In this document: in pieces, positions 6,286-11,443 of the stretch
Layout: every line of letters begins with the position of its first letter
How positions within the stretch are numbered: the first letter of the stretch is position 1
Assembly (NCBI GenBank): GCA_030653635.1
Contig: JAURYZ010000024.1
Coordinates: forward strand, 1-11,853
Reading direction: 5' to 3'
Length of the DNA: 11,853 nucleotides
From: Coriobacteriia bacterium
GTDB taxonomy: Bacteria; Actinomycetota; Coriobacteriia; Anaerosomatales; JAHIQC01
The notes under the pieces: model-generated
What the model was told of the DNA's origin: nothing
Seen by the model: only the letters and a program-made list of their open reading frames with translations
The model's database searches: none
Position numbers and translations under genes: made by a program

Positions 6286-6447
6286 TCAGCGCTCGATGTC
6301 CGATGGTGTGAGTGAGCCGCCCGGTCCTTCGTGGCCGTGCTGGAGATGGGCCTTGGCCGCGCTCCTGTCAGCCCAGCGCGCGGTGACCGTATGGTAGAAG
6401 GCGACGAAATCTGCGTCGCCTTCGCCCGAGGCGACGACCGGCTGCAT
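6286..6447 (-). CDS. Candidate 53-residue hypothetical protein
   Basis: ATG 6447 opens 53 codons ending TGA 6288-6286. The product has balanced composition and an aromatic, alanine-rich core (DADFVAFYHTVTARWADRSA, residues 11-30, then AKAHLQHGHEG), unlike the Arg/Ser/Pro-rich sequence usually made by shadow frames, and third positions are mostly G or C. No ribosome site is visible before the ATG, and an in-frame TGA at 6510-6508 limits any extension. It has no transmembrane segment or signal peptide. No family is recognised. It may be an intact small gene or the 3' remnant of a longer one. If it is not coding, 6243-6557 is a 315-bp non-coding stretch containing only the repeats listed separately. 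Confidence 0.4.
   Translation of the reverse strand: MQPVVASGEGDADFVAFYHTVTARWADRSAAKAHLQHGHEGPGGSLTPSDIER
6397..6436. repeat. Three-part inverted repeat able to form two mutually exclusive hairpins
   Basis: GAAGGCGACG (6397-6406) is perfectly complementary to CGTCGCCTTC (6414-6423), a 10-bp stem with a 7-nt loop. The core CGTCGCC (6414-6420) can instead pair with a second GGCGACG (6430-6436) across 9 nt. It lies inside the candidate 53-codon ORF, where it encodes part of GEGDADFVAF, so a purely coding origin is possible. Confidence 0.5.
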
Positions 6448-6545
6448 GAGCGAATGAGCGATTGAATGGCTCCAGTGCCACTGTCGCGCGTTGTGTCTAG
6501 CTGATGGTCATAGCCCACATCCTAGCCGCGGGCATAACGACGCGC

Positions 6546-6558
6546 CATACTCGCCTCA
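6546..6558 (+). promoter_or_regulatory. Possible -10 element for a leaderless DUF6483-like transcript
   Basis: CATACT (6546-6551) ends 6 nt before ATG 6558, and no Shine-Dalgarno is present. This is the spacing expected if transcription starts at the initiation codon. No convincing -35 is seen. Confidence 0.3.
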
Positions 6559-6953
6559 TGTACCAACAGGACTACATACTCCGGCAGATCGAGATGATGG
6601 GCGCGCTGATTCGCCGCATGTTGAGCGCGATTCATGTCGGCAAGACCGAAGAATCACTCGAGATGGTCGAGCAAATGCTCGAAGAGATAGGAATCAGCCC
6701 CGATTTGGCGGATTCGCTTCCGGCAGAGGGTCTGCTCGCGATGCTGAGCGCTGGTGGCGAGCTGGACTACGGCCGCGCTGCGCTGCTCGCGGCGGCGCTC
6801 AACGGGCGCGCCGCCGCGCTCGATGCCAGCGAACTATCCGACAGGGCAGCGCAAGATCGCGCCAAAGCCGACGAGCTATTTTCGGCGGCATATGTCGGGC
6901 TCGACTCCACGACCCGAGAGGCCCTCGCGCGTCTGCCGCATCGCTCTGGGTGA
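6558..6953 (+). CDS. DUF6483-like helical protein (131 residues)
   Basis: This is a cytoplasmic, almost entirely helical protein with no membrane segment. The opening MYQQDYILRQIEMMG (1-15), followed by a leucine-rich amphipathic region (38-62) and TPR-like alanine-rich helices (71-115), recalls the DUF6483 family, whose members begin with a [FY]QQDYI.R.IE motif. The assignment comes from memory of that motif. The function of the family is unknown. I chose ATG 6558 because the motif begins there; an upstream ATG at 6504 would add 18 unconserved residues. It has no Shine-Dalgarno (see the -10-like element). It stands alone, 148 bp before the padR start. The end of the gene is GC-rich and followed by an A/T-rich regulatory region. 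Confidence 0.72.
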   Translation: MYQQDYILRQIEMMGALIRRMLSAIHVGKTEESLEMVEQMLEEIGISPDLADSLPAEGLLAMLSAGGELDYGRAALLAAALNGRAAALDASELSDRAAQDRAKADELFSAAYVGLDSTTREALARLPHRSG

Positions 6954-6987
6954 GGATGCCCGCCCCTCGCCCTCAACGCCGATCCAA

Positions 6988-7002
6988 GAATTCTGAGAAT
7001 TC
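6988..7002. promoter_or_regulatory. GAATTC-TGA-GAATTC dyad just upstream of the padR promoter
   Basis: Two GAATTC hexamers (6988-6993 and 6997-7002), 9 bp centre to centre, form a perfect 15-bp inverted repeat about the TGA. The dyad ends 3 bp before the -35 hexamer at 7006, a position suited to a transcription factor that contacts RNA polymerase. The factor is unknown. Confidence 0.4.
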
Positions 7003-7005
7003 CCC

Positions 7006-7062
7006 TTGACTAGTGTGAAGTTCGTACTACTATGGGGTAGAACTAGAACGAAGTTAACACTA
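7006..7062 (+). promoter_or_regulatory. padR operon promoter inside a 52-bp inverted repeat (candidate PadR operator)
   Basis: TTGACT (7006-7011), a 16-bp spacer and TACTAT (7028-7033) make the best promoter in the window. It is framed by TAGTGTGAAGTTCGT (7011-7025) and its near-perfect inverse ACGAAGTTAACACTA (7048-7062), which match at 13 of 15 positions. The arms cover the -35 end and the region just past the start site, so a bound dimer pair would block transcription. PadR-family repressors commonly bind dyads over their own promoters, so autoregulation is likely but inferred. Confidence 0.75.
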
Positions 7063-7101
7063 CTAACAACAGCAAACTACTAGGGGAATGGGAGGTGAGT
7101 C

Positions 7102-7470
7102 GTGGACGGACAGGACGAAGCCGTCGTTCGCAAGTTCCAAAAGGAGCTGAACGCCGGGACCGTGTCACTCGTCTTGCTGGCTATCCTCGACCGCTCACCC
7201 GAACCGCTTTACGGGTACGAGATCGCGAAGCGAATCGGGGGGGCTCTCACGGCTGAGACGCCCGTAAAGCAAGGCACGCTCTATCCGGTCTTGAGGTCGA
7301 TGGAGAGCAGTGAGCTGCTGACCAGCCGGGTTGAGCCCAGTGTTTCGGGGCCACCACGCAAGTACTACTCGATCACCGATCGAGGGCGCACGGCGCTCGT
7401 GGAGTGGAAGGCCACGTGGTCACGCACGCGTGACTTCGTGGATGCGACTTTGGAGGGTAACGTTGGATAG
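7102..7470 (+). CDS. PadR family transcriptional regulator
   Basis: This 122-residue winged-helix repressor is of the short PadR-s1 type. GTVSLVLLAIL (19-29), LYGYEIAKRI (36-45), VKQGTLYPVLRSMESSELL (55-73) and SGPPRKYYSIT (82-92) are the family's canonical blocks; the last forms the wing tip. GTG 7102 is supported by GGGAGGTGA (7090-7098). The 3' end overlaps the next gene by 8 bp. Regulators of this type often control adjacent membrane-protein or drug-efflux operons, sensing a small ligand at the dimer interface. Here it heads an operon of envelope proteins, and its promoter carries a large inverted repeat suited to autorepression. Confidence 0.96.
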   Translation: MDGQDEAVVRKFQKELNAGTVSLVLLAILDRSPEPLYGYEIAKRIGGALTAETPVKQGTLYPVLRSMESSELLTSRVEPSVSGPPRKYYSITDRGRTALVEWKATWSRTRDFVDATLEGNVG

Positions 7471-8374
7471 GACAGTCGAGGGATACCTCGCACAACTCAG
7501 AGCGGCCCTAGCAGGCGCGGACCCCGCGCTCGTACAAGACGCCGCATATGACGCCGAGGAGTACTTGCGCGACGCTCTGGCCGAGACAGATGGATCGGAA
7601 GAGGGTTTCGACGCAGTGGTCGAGGCGTACGGAACGCCCGAGGAGATCGCAAACTCGTATCGCGATGCGGAGATCACGGTCGCAGCAGCGCTGCGCAAGC
7701 CCGTGTCGGCCGTGAAGTCCACTAACCCAATCGCGCGGTTCTTCGCCGTGCTCGTTGATCCGGGGGCCTGGGGCGCGCTGTTTTACATGGTGCTCTCGCT
7801 AGCCACAGGCGTCGTCTACTTCACGATCGTAGTGACGGGGCTGTCGCTTACGGCCGGACTTGCCTTGCTCATCGTTGGCTTGCCCTTTGCGCTGCTGTTC
7901 CTGGCGCTGGTAAGAGCGATCTCGCTCGCAGAAGGCCGCATTGTCGAGGGGCTTCTTGGAGAGCGTATGCCCAGGCGACCCAGGACCGTGGGCCAGACCG
8001 GTGGCATCTGGGAGCGCATCAAGAGCTGGCTGACCGATTACCGCACGTGGACGACGATGCTCTACATGATGTTGCAGATGTTCTTTGGAATCGCGTACTT
8101 CACAGCGGTGGTCACTGCGTTCGCGGTGTGCGTGAGCCTTGTGGCCCTGCCGTTTGTGCAGATTCTCGCAGGCGAACCGTTGTTGATGGTCGGCGGCTTC
8201 AGGTACTGGATAGAGCCTTGGGGCTACCCGGTGTTCGTTGTGGGCGGGCTCTTGGGACTCGTTGGCACGATGTGGATGGCCAAGGGCATCGGCAAAATGC
8301 ACGCAGCCTATGCCAAGGCCATGCTTGTTGGACGATTCGAGCAGCCTGCGCCCGGCGTGGCGCCGGTAGCGTGA
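7463..8374 (+). CDS. HAAS/DUF1700-type membrane protein with duplicated 'putative sensor' domain
   Basis: This 303-residue protein begins at TTG 7463, chosen because GGAGGG (7452-7457) lies 5 nt before it and it overlaps the padR stop. Residues 1-70 form a cytoplasmic helical HAAS/DUF1700-like domain (VEGYLAQLRAAL ... EGFDAVVEAYGTPEEIANSY), a part that usually accompanies PadR regulators. Two homologous membrane modules follow, about 98-170 and 190-290. The first begins DPGAWGALFYMVLSLATGVVYF and the second DYRTWTTMLYMMLQMFFGIAYF, each with about two helices, resembling the 'putative sensor' domain found in actinobacterial histidine kinases. There is no kinase domain. It may pass an envelope signal to PadR or to the downstream lipoprotein; this is an inference from gene order. 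No GTG or ATG start is available near the overlap. Confidence 0.88.
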   Translation: MDRTVEGYLAQLRAALAGADPALVQDAAYDAEEYLRDALAETDGSEEGFDAVVEAYGTPEEIANSYRDAEITVAAALRKPVSAVKSTNPIARFFAVLVDPGAWGALFYMVLSLATGVVYFTIVVTGLSLTAGLALLIVGLPFALLFLALVRAISLAEGRIVEGLLGERMPRRPRTVGQTGGIWERIKSWLTDYRTWTTMLYMMLQMFFGIAYFTAVVTAFAVCVSLVALPFVQILAGEPLLMVGGFRYWIEPWGYPVFVVGGLLGLVGTMWMAKGIGKMHAAYAKAMLVGRFEQPAPGVAPVA

Positions 8375-8387
8375 GGGGATGATGAGA

Positions 8388-9122
8388 ATGTTTCGCAAGA
8401 TAGCAATGACGACGTTGATCGCCGTTCTGGCGCTGGGGCTTACAGGGTGCATCGTGAGGCGTGCCGAGGATGTCGAAAACCGCGCCGAGTCCCGCGCGGT
8501 CACCAAGTTCGATACGGTCGACTTTTCCGGCTACGGCCGAGTGGAGATCGTGCAGGGTGACACCTATGAACTTGAACTCAACGGTCCAGCCGATTTGTTG
8601 GACAAGGTTACGACCGAGGTGCACGGAGACACGCTCTACATCGGCCGCGATGCCGGTTGGGAGATATGGCTGTTCGGAATGGGTGATCGCAAGATAGATG
8701 TCACCATCACCGCGCCGACGCTTTCAAAGATTAAGGTCGCCGGAGCCGGTGATGTGATTATCGACGGCCTAGAGGCAGACTCGTTCGAGTTCGAGCTGAG
8801 CGGCGCTGGCACTTTGCGCGGCGAAGATCTGCGTTTGGGTGACCTCGGGATCGAGATGTCTGGTGCCGGCACGGCTGCACTCTCGGGTCGAGTGGACGAT
8901 CAGCAGATCATCATCTCCGGTGCCGGCGAGTACGAGGGCGGCGACCTTGAGAGCAAGCGTACGAGGGTTGATATGTCCGGAGCCGGCAACGCCACGGTGT
9001 GGGCGACCGAGTCGCTCGACATAGAAGCGTCGGGTGCCGGGTCAGTCAAGTACTGGGGCGATCCTGATTTGAGGCAAGACGTCTCGGGTGCCGGCACGGT
9101 TCACGGTCTCGGTGACAAGTAA
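8388..9122 (+). CDS. Lipoprotein with DUF2807/DUF4097-type beta-helix of [SA]GAG repeats
   Basis: An exported lipoprotein of 244 residues. The signal peptide MFRKIAMTTLIAVLALG leads into lipobox LTGC, so Cys21 should be lipidated. Of the ATGs at 8379, 8382 and 8388, the last has the best spacing (9 nt) from GAGGGG (8373-8378). Residues 36-110 carry the FDTVDFSGYGRVEIVQGD opening typical of 'head GIN'/DUF2807 domains. From 118 on, seven AGAG/SGAG tetrads recur every 18-20 residues (118, 138, 158, 177, 197, 215, 233), each at the turn of a predicted right-handed beta-helix. Its place after padR and the sensor-domain protein, with 13 bp between genes, is common for this family, which is thought to act at the cell envelope. 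No enzymatic motif is present. Confidence 0.9.
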   Translation: MFRKIAMTTLIAVLALGLTGCIVRRAEDVENRAESRAVTKFDTVDFSGYGRVEIVQGDTYELELNGPADLLDKVTTEVHGDTLYIGRDAGWEIWLFGMGDRKIDVTITAPTLSKIKVAGAGDVIIDGLEADSFEFELSGAGTLRGEDLRLGDLGIEMSGAGTAALSGRVDDQQIIISGAGEYEGGDLESKRTRVDMSGAGNATVWATESLDIEASGAGSVKYWGDPDLRQDVSGAGTVHGLGDK

Positions 9123-9140
9123 CGCAGCAGTAGACATGTC

Positions 9141-9161
9141 GGCACCCATCGTGGGTCTGCC
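9141..9161 (+). promoter_or_regulatory. Intercistronic hairpin before the PLDc_N-like gene
   Basis: GGCACCCA (9141-9148) and TGGGT-CT-GCC (9152-9161) form an 8-bp stem with a 3-nt loop and a 2-nt bulge, directly before the ribosome site GAGAGGAG (9163-9170). It may tune translation or mRNA stability between lipoprotein and the last gene. No T-tract follows, so it is not a typical terminator. Confidence 0.35.
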
Positions 9162-9176
9162 GGAGAGGAGTTGTTC

Positions 9177-9395
9177 GTGATGGAATTGTTCGCAGCGATG
9201 TTCGGGTTGAGCGTAGCCATGATAGTTGTGCTTGCCACCGCGGTAAGCCTGCTCTACCCCGTATTCTGGATTTGGATGCTCGTTGATTCAATCGTGCGTG
9301 AGACCTGGGAGTGTGTCCGCACCCTACGTTCATGCGCCTGCCGCTCCCCAAGCGCCCTTTGCGGCGTGAGGCCGACTCCACGGCCAACGTCGTAG
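9177..9395 (+). CDS. PLDc_N-like small membrane protein, apparently truncated
   Basis: GTG 9177 (or ATG 9180) follows GAGAGGAG at 6 nt and opens about 72 residues. The N-terminal part is a long hydrophobic segment ending in YPVFWIWMLVDSIVRE, which matches the conserved end of helix 1 in the phospholipase D N-terminal (PLDc_N) membrane domain. That family normally continues with a polar loop and a second helix. Here the rest (CVRTLRSCACRSPSALCGVR...) is Arg/Ser/Cys-rich and looks like out-of-frame translation. In the +1 frame a proline/alanine tail (APYVHAPAAPQAPFAA) reaches TGA 9367-9369, so a deletion that removed helix 2 and shifted the frame is plausible. A strong terminator follows 5 bp after the stop. 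It is the last gene of the padR operon. Confidence 0.55.
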   Translation: MMELFAAMFGLSVAMIVVLATAVSLLYPVFWIWMLVDSIVRETWECVRTLRSCACRSPSALCGVRPTPRPTS

Positions 9396-9400
9396 AGTCG

Positions 9401-9443
9401 CAAGACGGCTCCGGAAACCCGCGAGGGTCCCGGAGCCGTCTTG
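9401..9443 (+). terminator. Strong intrinsic terminator of the padR operon
   Basis: CAAGACGGCTCCGG (9401-9414) pairs perfectly with CCGGAGCCGTCTTG (9430-9443). The 15-nt loop contains a further ACCC/GGGT stem closed by a GCGA (GNRA) tetraloop. TTTG follows at 9444. It lies between the operon end and the convergent rubrerythrin gene and may serve both strands, although the - strand side has no T-tract. Confidence 0.85.
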
Positions 9444-9460
9444 TTTGCAATCGGGTGTGT

Positions 9461-10033
9461 CTAGAAGGCTTCCACGTGCAGTTCGTAGTACGACTGCGGG
9501 TGCTTGCAGGCCGGGCACAGCTCCGGCGCGACGGCCCCCTGGTGGACGTAGCCACAGTTGCGACATTTCCAGTACACGACGTCATCCCGCTTGAACACCA
9601 AGCCAAGCTCCACGTTGTTCGCCAGCTTGCGATAGCGCGACTCATGGCGCTGCTCGACCTCTGCGATCTCAGTGAACGAGGCGGCGACCTGCGCAAAGCC
9701 TTCCTCGGAAGCTACGCGCGCGAACTCGGGATACAGAGTGCCCCATTCCTCGAGCTCGCCCTCCGCCGAAGCGATGAGATTCTCGTGCGTGGTGCCGATC
9801 TTGCCCGCGGGATAGGTGGCTGTAATCTCCGCCGGACCCCCTTCGAGGTACTTGATGAACACCTTTGCGTGCTCCTTGTCGTTCTCTGCGGTTTCCAATT
9901 ACAGCGCGCTTATCTGTTCGAAGCCCTCCTTCTTGGCAGCGCTTGCGAAAAACGTGTAGCGGTTGCGTGCCTGACTCTCGCCGGCGAAGGCCTTGAGTAG
10001 GTTCTTCTCGGTCTCAGTGCCCTTGATTCCCAT
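9461..10033 (-). pseudogene. rbr: Rubrerythrin interrupted by one in-frame TAA at codon 45
   Basis: Rubrerythrin is a cytoplasmic peroxide reductase of anaerobes: a four-helix di-iron domain plus a C-terminal rubredoxin-like Fe(SCys)4 domain. The reading frame is full length (190 sense positions), from ATG 10033 (ribosome site GAGGGAG, 6 nt away) to the stop at 9461-9463. Iron-ligand residues include Glu19 (AFAGES), His55 (DKEH), the two Glu of GELEEW and the ExxH of VEQRH. The rubredoxin cysteines CRNC and CPAC are intact. Codon 45 (9901-9899) is TAA, where relatives have a Phe in the 'IF.ETA' block. Nothing else is damaged, and a TTG follows directly. Asp52 stands where Desulfovibrio rubrerythrin has ligand Glu53. 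It may be a recent nonsense mutation, a sequence error, or two polypeptides made by re-initiation. Confidence 0.85.
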
Positions 10034-10090
10034 GGCGGTCTCCCTCACTGATTGTCCTGTGTTCCGAGGATGAACGTACCCGAAGTGGCG

Positions 10091-10194
10091 CGGTGACTCA
10101 CCGATTGTCTGTAGATGGGCATGCAACCGCATTGGAGGTCGTCACCGGAGCGGTGGGGCTGAGCGTCGTGCTGTCCAAGCCATCACCGGTGATG
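10091..10194. promoter_or_regulatory. Three TCACCG/CGGTGA dyads in the rbr-DUF362 divergent region
   Basis: The 214-bp region between the two divergent starts holds no gene I can support. It contains CGGTGA-C-TCACCG (10091-10103), TCACCG-GA-GCGGTG (10142-10155, last pair T/G mismatched) and the perfect palindrome CATCACCGGTGATG (10181-10194). All three use the same TCACCG half-site. The first is 58 bp upstream of the rubrerythrin start; the last is 54 bp upstream of the DUF362 start. A shared regulator is an inference. A -10-like TACTAT (10223-10228), preceded by an AGTA/TACT dyad, probably belongs to the DUF362 promoter. Confidence 0.5.
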
Positions 10195-10247
10195 CAAGGT
10201 ATCCTATCCTGAAAGTAGCACGTACTATCACGATCAATGGAGCCGTC

Positions 10248-11396
10248 ATGTCCTCGAAAGTCGCCATCATTCGCTGCGAGTCCTATGACGAGTCGGCGGT
10301 CTTCGACGCTGTCGGCCGAGGGCTCGAGCTCATCGCCGGAATAGCCGCCTTCGCCTCACTTGCCGAGGAGATCTTGCTCAAGCCGAACGTGCTCGTGGGT
10401 TCCGCGCCCGGTGCGGCGGTCACGACTCATCCTGCGGTGTTCGCTGCGGTCGCCCGACACCTGCAGGCACACGGAGTCCACGTGAAATATGGCGACTCGC
10501 CCGGCTTCGGCAATCCCGAGAACGCCGCGCGCAAGTCCGGGTTAGGTGAGCCGGCCGACCGTCTAAGCATCCCGTTTGCCGAGTTCACCGAGGGTCGGCA
10601 AATCTCGTTTCCCGAAGGCCACCTTATCAAGCAGTTCTTTTTCGCCAACGGGGCGCTCGATGCCGACGGGATCATCTCGCTTCCCAAGTTCAAGACCCAT
10701 GGCATGGCTCGTGTCACTGGAGCGGTCAAGAACCAGTTCGGGTGCATCGTTGGCACGCGCAAGGGCGAGTTCCACGTGCGCATGCCCGACATCGACCGGT
10801 TCAGCCAGATGCTCGTGGATCTCAATCTCGCACTCAAACCGCGCCTCTACATCATGGATGGTATCACCGCGATGGAGGGCAACGGACCACGCGGCGGAGA
10901 TCCTCGGCAGATGAATGTGATTCTGATTTCGGCAGACCCAGTGGCGCTCGACGCGACGATGTGTCGGATGATGGCGCTCGACCCTGCGCTGGTCGGCACC
11001 AACGTATACGGGCAGGAGTTCGGACTCGGCACCTACGAGGACGTCGAGCTTCTCGGCGACCCCATTGAGCCCTTCATCGCCGAGGACTACAACGTGAATC
11101 GCTCGTCGGCTTCGACCACCGGTCGCGGCGATGCAGGTCCGTTTGCGCGCAACATGATCGTGCCCAAGCCCTACATCGTGGCAGAGCTCTGCACCAAGTG
11201 CGGCACGTGCGTGAAGGTCTGTCCGGTCGAGCCCAAGGCGGTCGACTGGGCGACTTCGGGCGGCGCGAAAGACGGCAAGCCACCGGTGCACACGTACTCG
11301 CGCTGCATTCGCTGCTACTGCTGCCAGGAGATGTGTCCAGAAAGGGCGATCAAGGTGCGCACTCCACTCCTCGGCAGGCTGATCCACCGAGGCTGA
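10248..11396 (+). CDS. DUF362 domain protein with two C-terminal 4Fe-4S clusters
   Basis: This 382-residue protein begins at ATG 10248, with GGAG (10239-10242) 5 nt upstream. Residues 1 to about 285 are a DUF362 domain with its conserved blocks: LKPNVLVG (44-51), VTTHPAVFAAV (58-68), GDSPGFG (82-88), LPKFKTHGM (145-153), TGAVKNQFGC (157-166), MEGNGPRGG (209-217) and SADPVALDA (228-236). The C-terminus is ferredoxin-like: Cys315/318/321/325 and Cys353/356/359/363, each CxxCxxCxxxCP, binding two 4Fe-4S clusters; Cys358 is an extra cysteine. DUF362 proteins are widespread in anaerobes, and their reaction is not established; an electron-transfer or iron-sulfur-linked role is likely. No signal peptide or Tat motif is present. 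It diverges from rubrerythrin across a region of shared dyads, suggesting a common redox context. Confidence 0.93.
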   Translation: MSSKVAIIRCESYDESAVFDAVGRGLELIAGIAAFASLAEEILLKPNVLVGSAPGAAVTTHPAVFAAVARHLQAHGVHVKYGDSPGFGNPENAARKSGLGEPADRLSIPFAEFTEGRQISFPEGHLIKQFFFANGALDADGIISLPKFKTHGMARVTGAVKNQFGCIVGTRKGEFHVRMPDIDRFSQMLVDLNLALKPRLYIMDGITAMEGNGPRGGDPRQMNVILISADPVALDATMCRMMALDPALVGTNVYGQEFGLGTYEDVELLGDPIEPFIAEDYNVNRSSASTTGRGDAGPFARNMIVPKPYIVAELCTKCGTCVKVCPVEPKAVDWATSGGAKDGKPPVHTYSRCIRCYCCQEMCPERAIKVRTPLLGRLIHRG

Positions 11397-11441
11397 GGTT
11401 GCGGCCTCAGGTTGACGCGACGTGCCCATTCTGGCAGTCGC
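11393..11441. terminator. Hairpins between convergent DUF362 and right-edge genes
   Basis: CTGAGG (11393-11398) pairs with CCTCAG (11405-11410), overlapping the DUF362 stop. A second stem, GCGAC-g-TGCC (11417-11426) with GGCAGTCGC (11433-11441), has 9 pairs and one bulge. Neither has a T-tract. Position between convergent stops supports a terminator role, but the sequence is only partly typical. Confidence 0.35.
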
Positions 11442-11443
11442 CG

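Noticed and set aside
6252..6518. 88-codon - strand ORF over the 6243-6557 gap
   Set aside because: Ser/Arg/Thr-rich shadow composition. The 53-codon ORF in another - strand frame looks more protein-like.
9899..9901. Recoding of the rubrerythrin stop as selenocysteine or pyrrolysine
   Set aside because: The codon is TAA, not TGA or TAG, the expected residue is Phe, and no recoding element is visible.
9311..10000. 229-codon + strand ORF opposite rubrerythrin
   Set aside because: It is antisense to a clear rubrerythrin. The product is Leu/Arg-rich with no family features, and its length is explained by GC-biased codons of the real gene.
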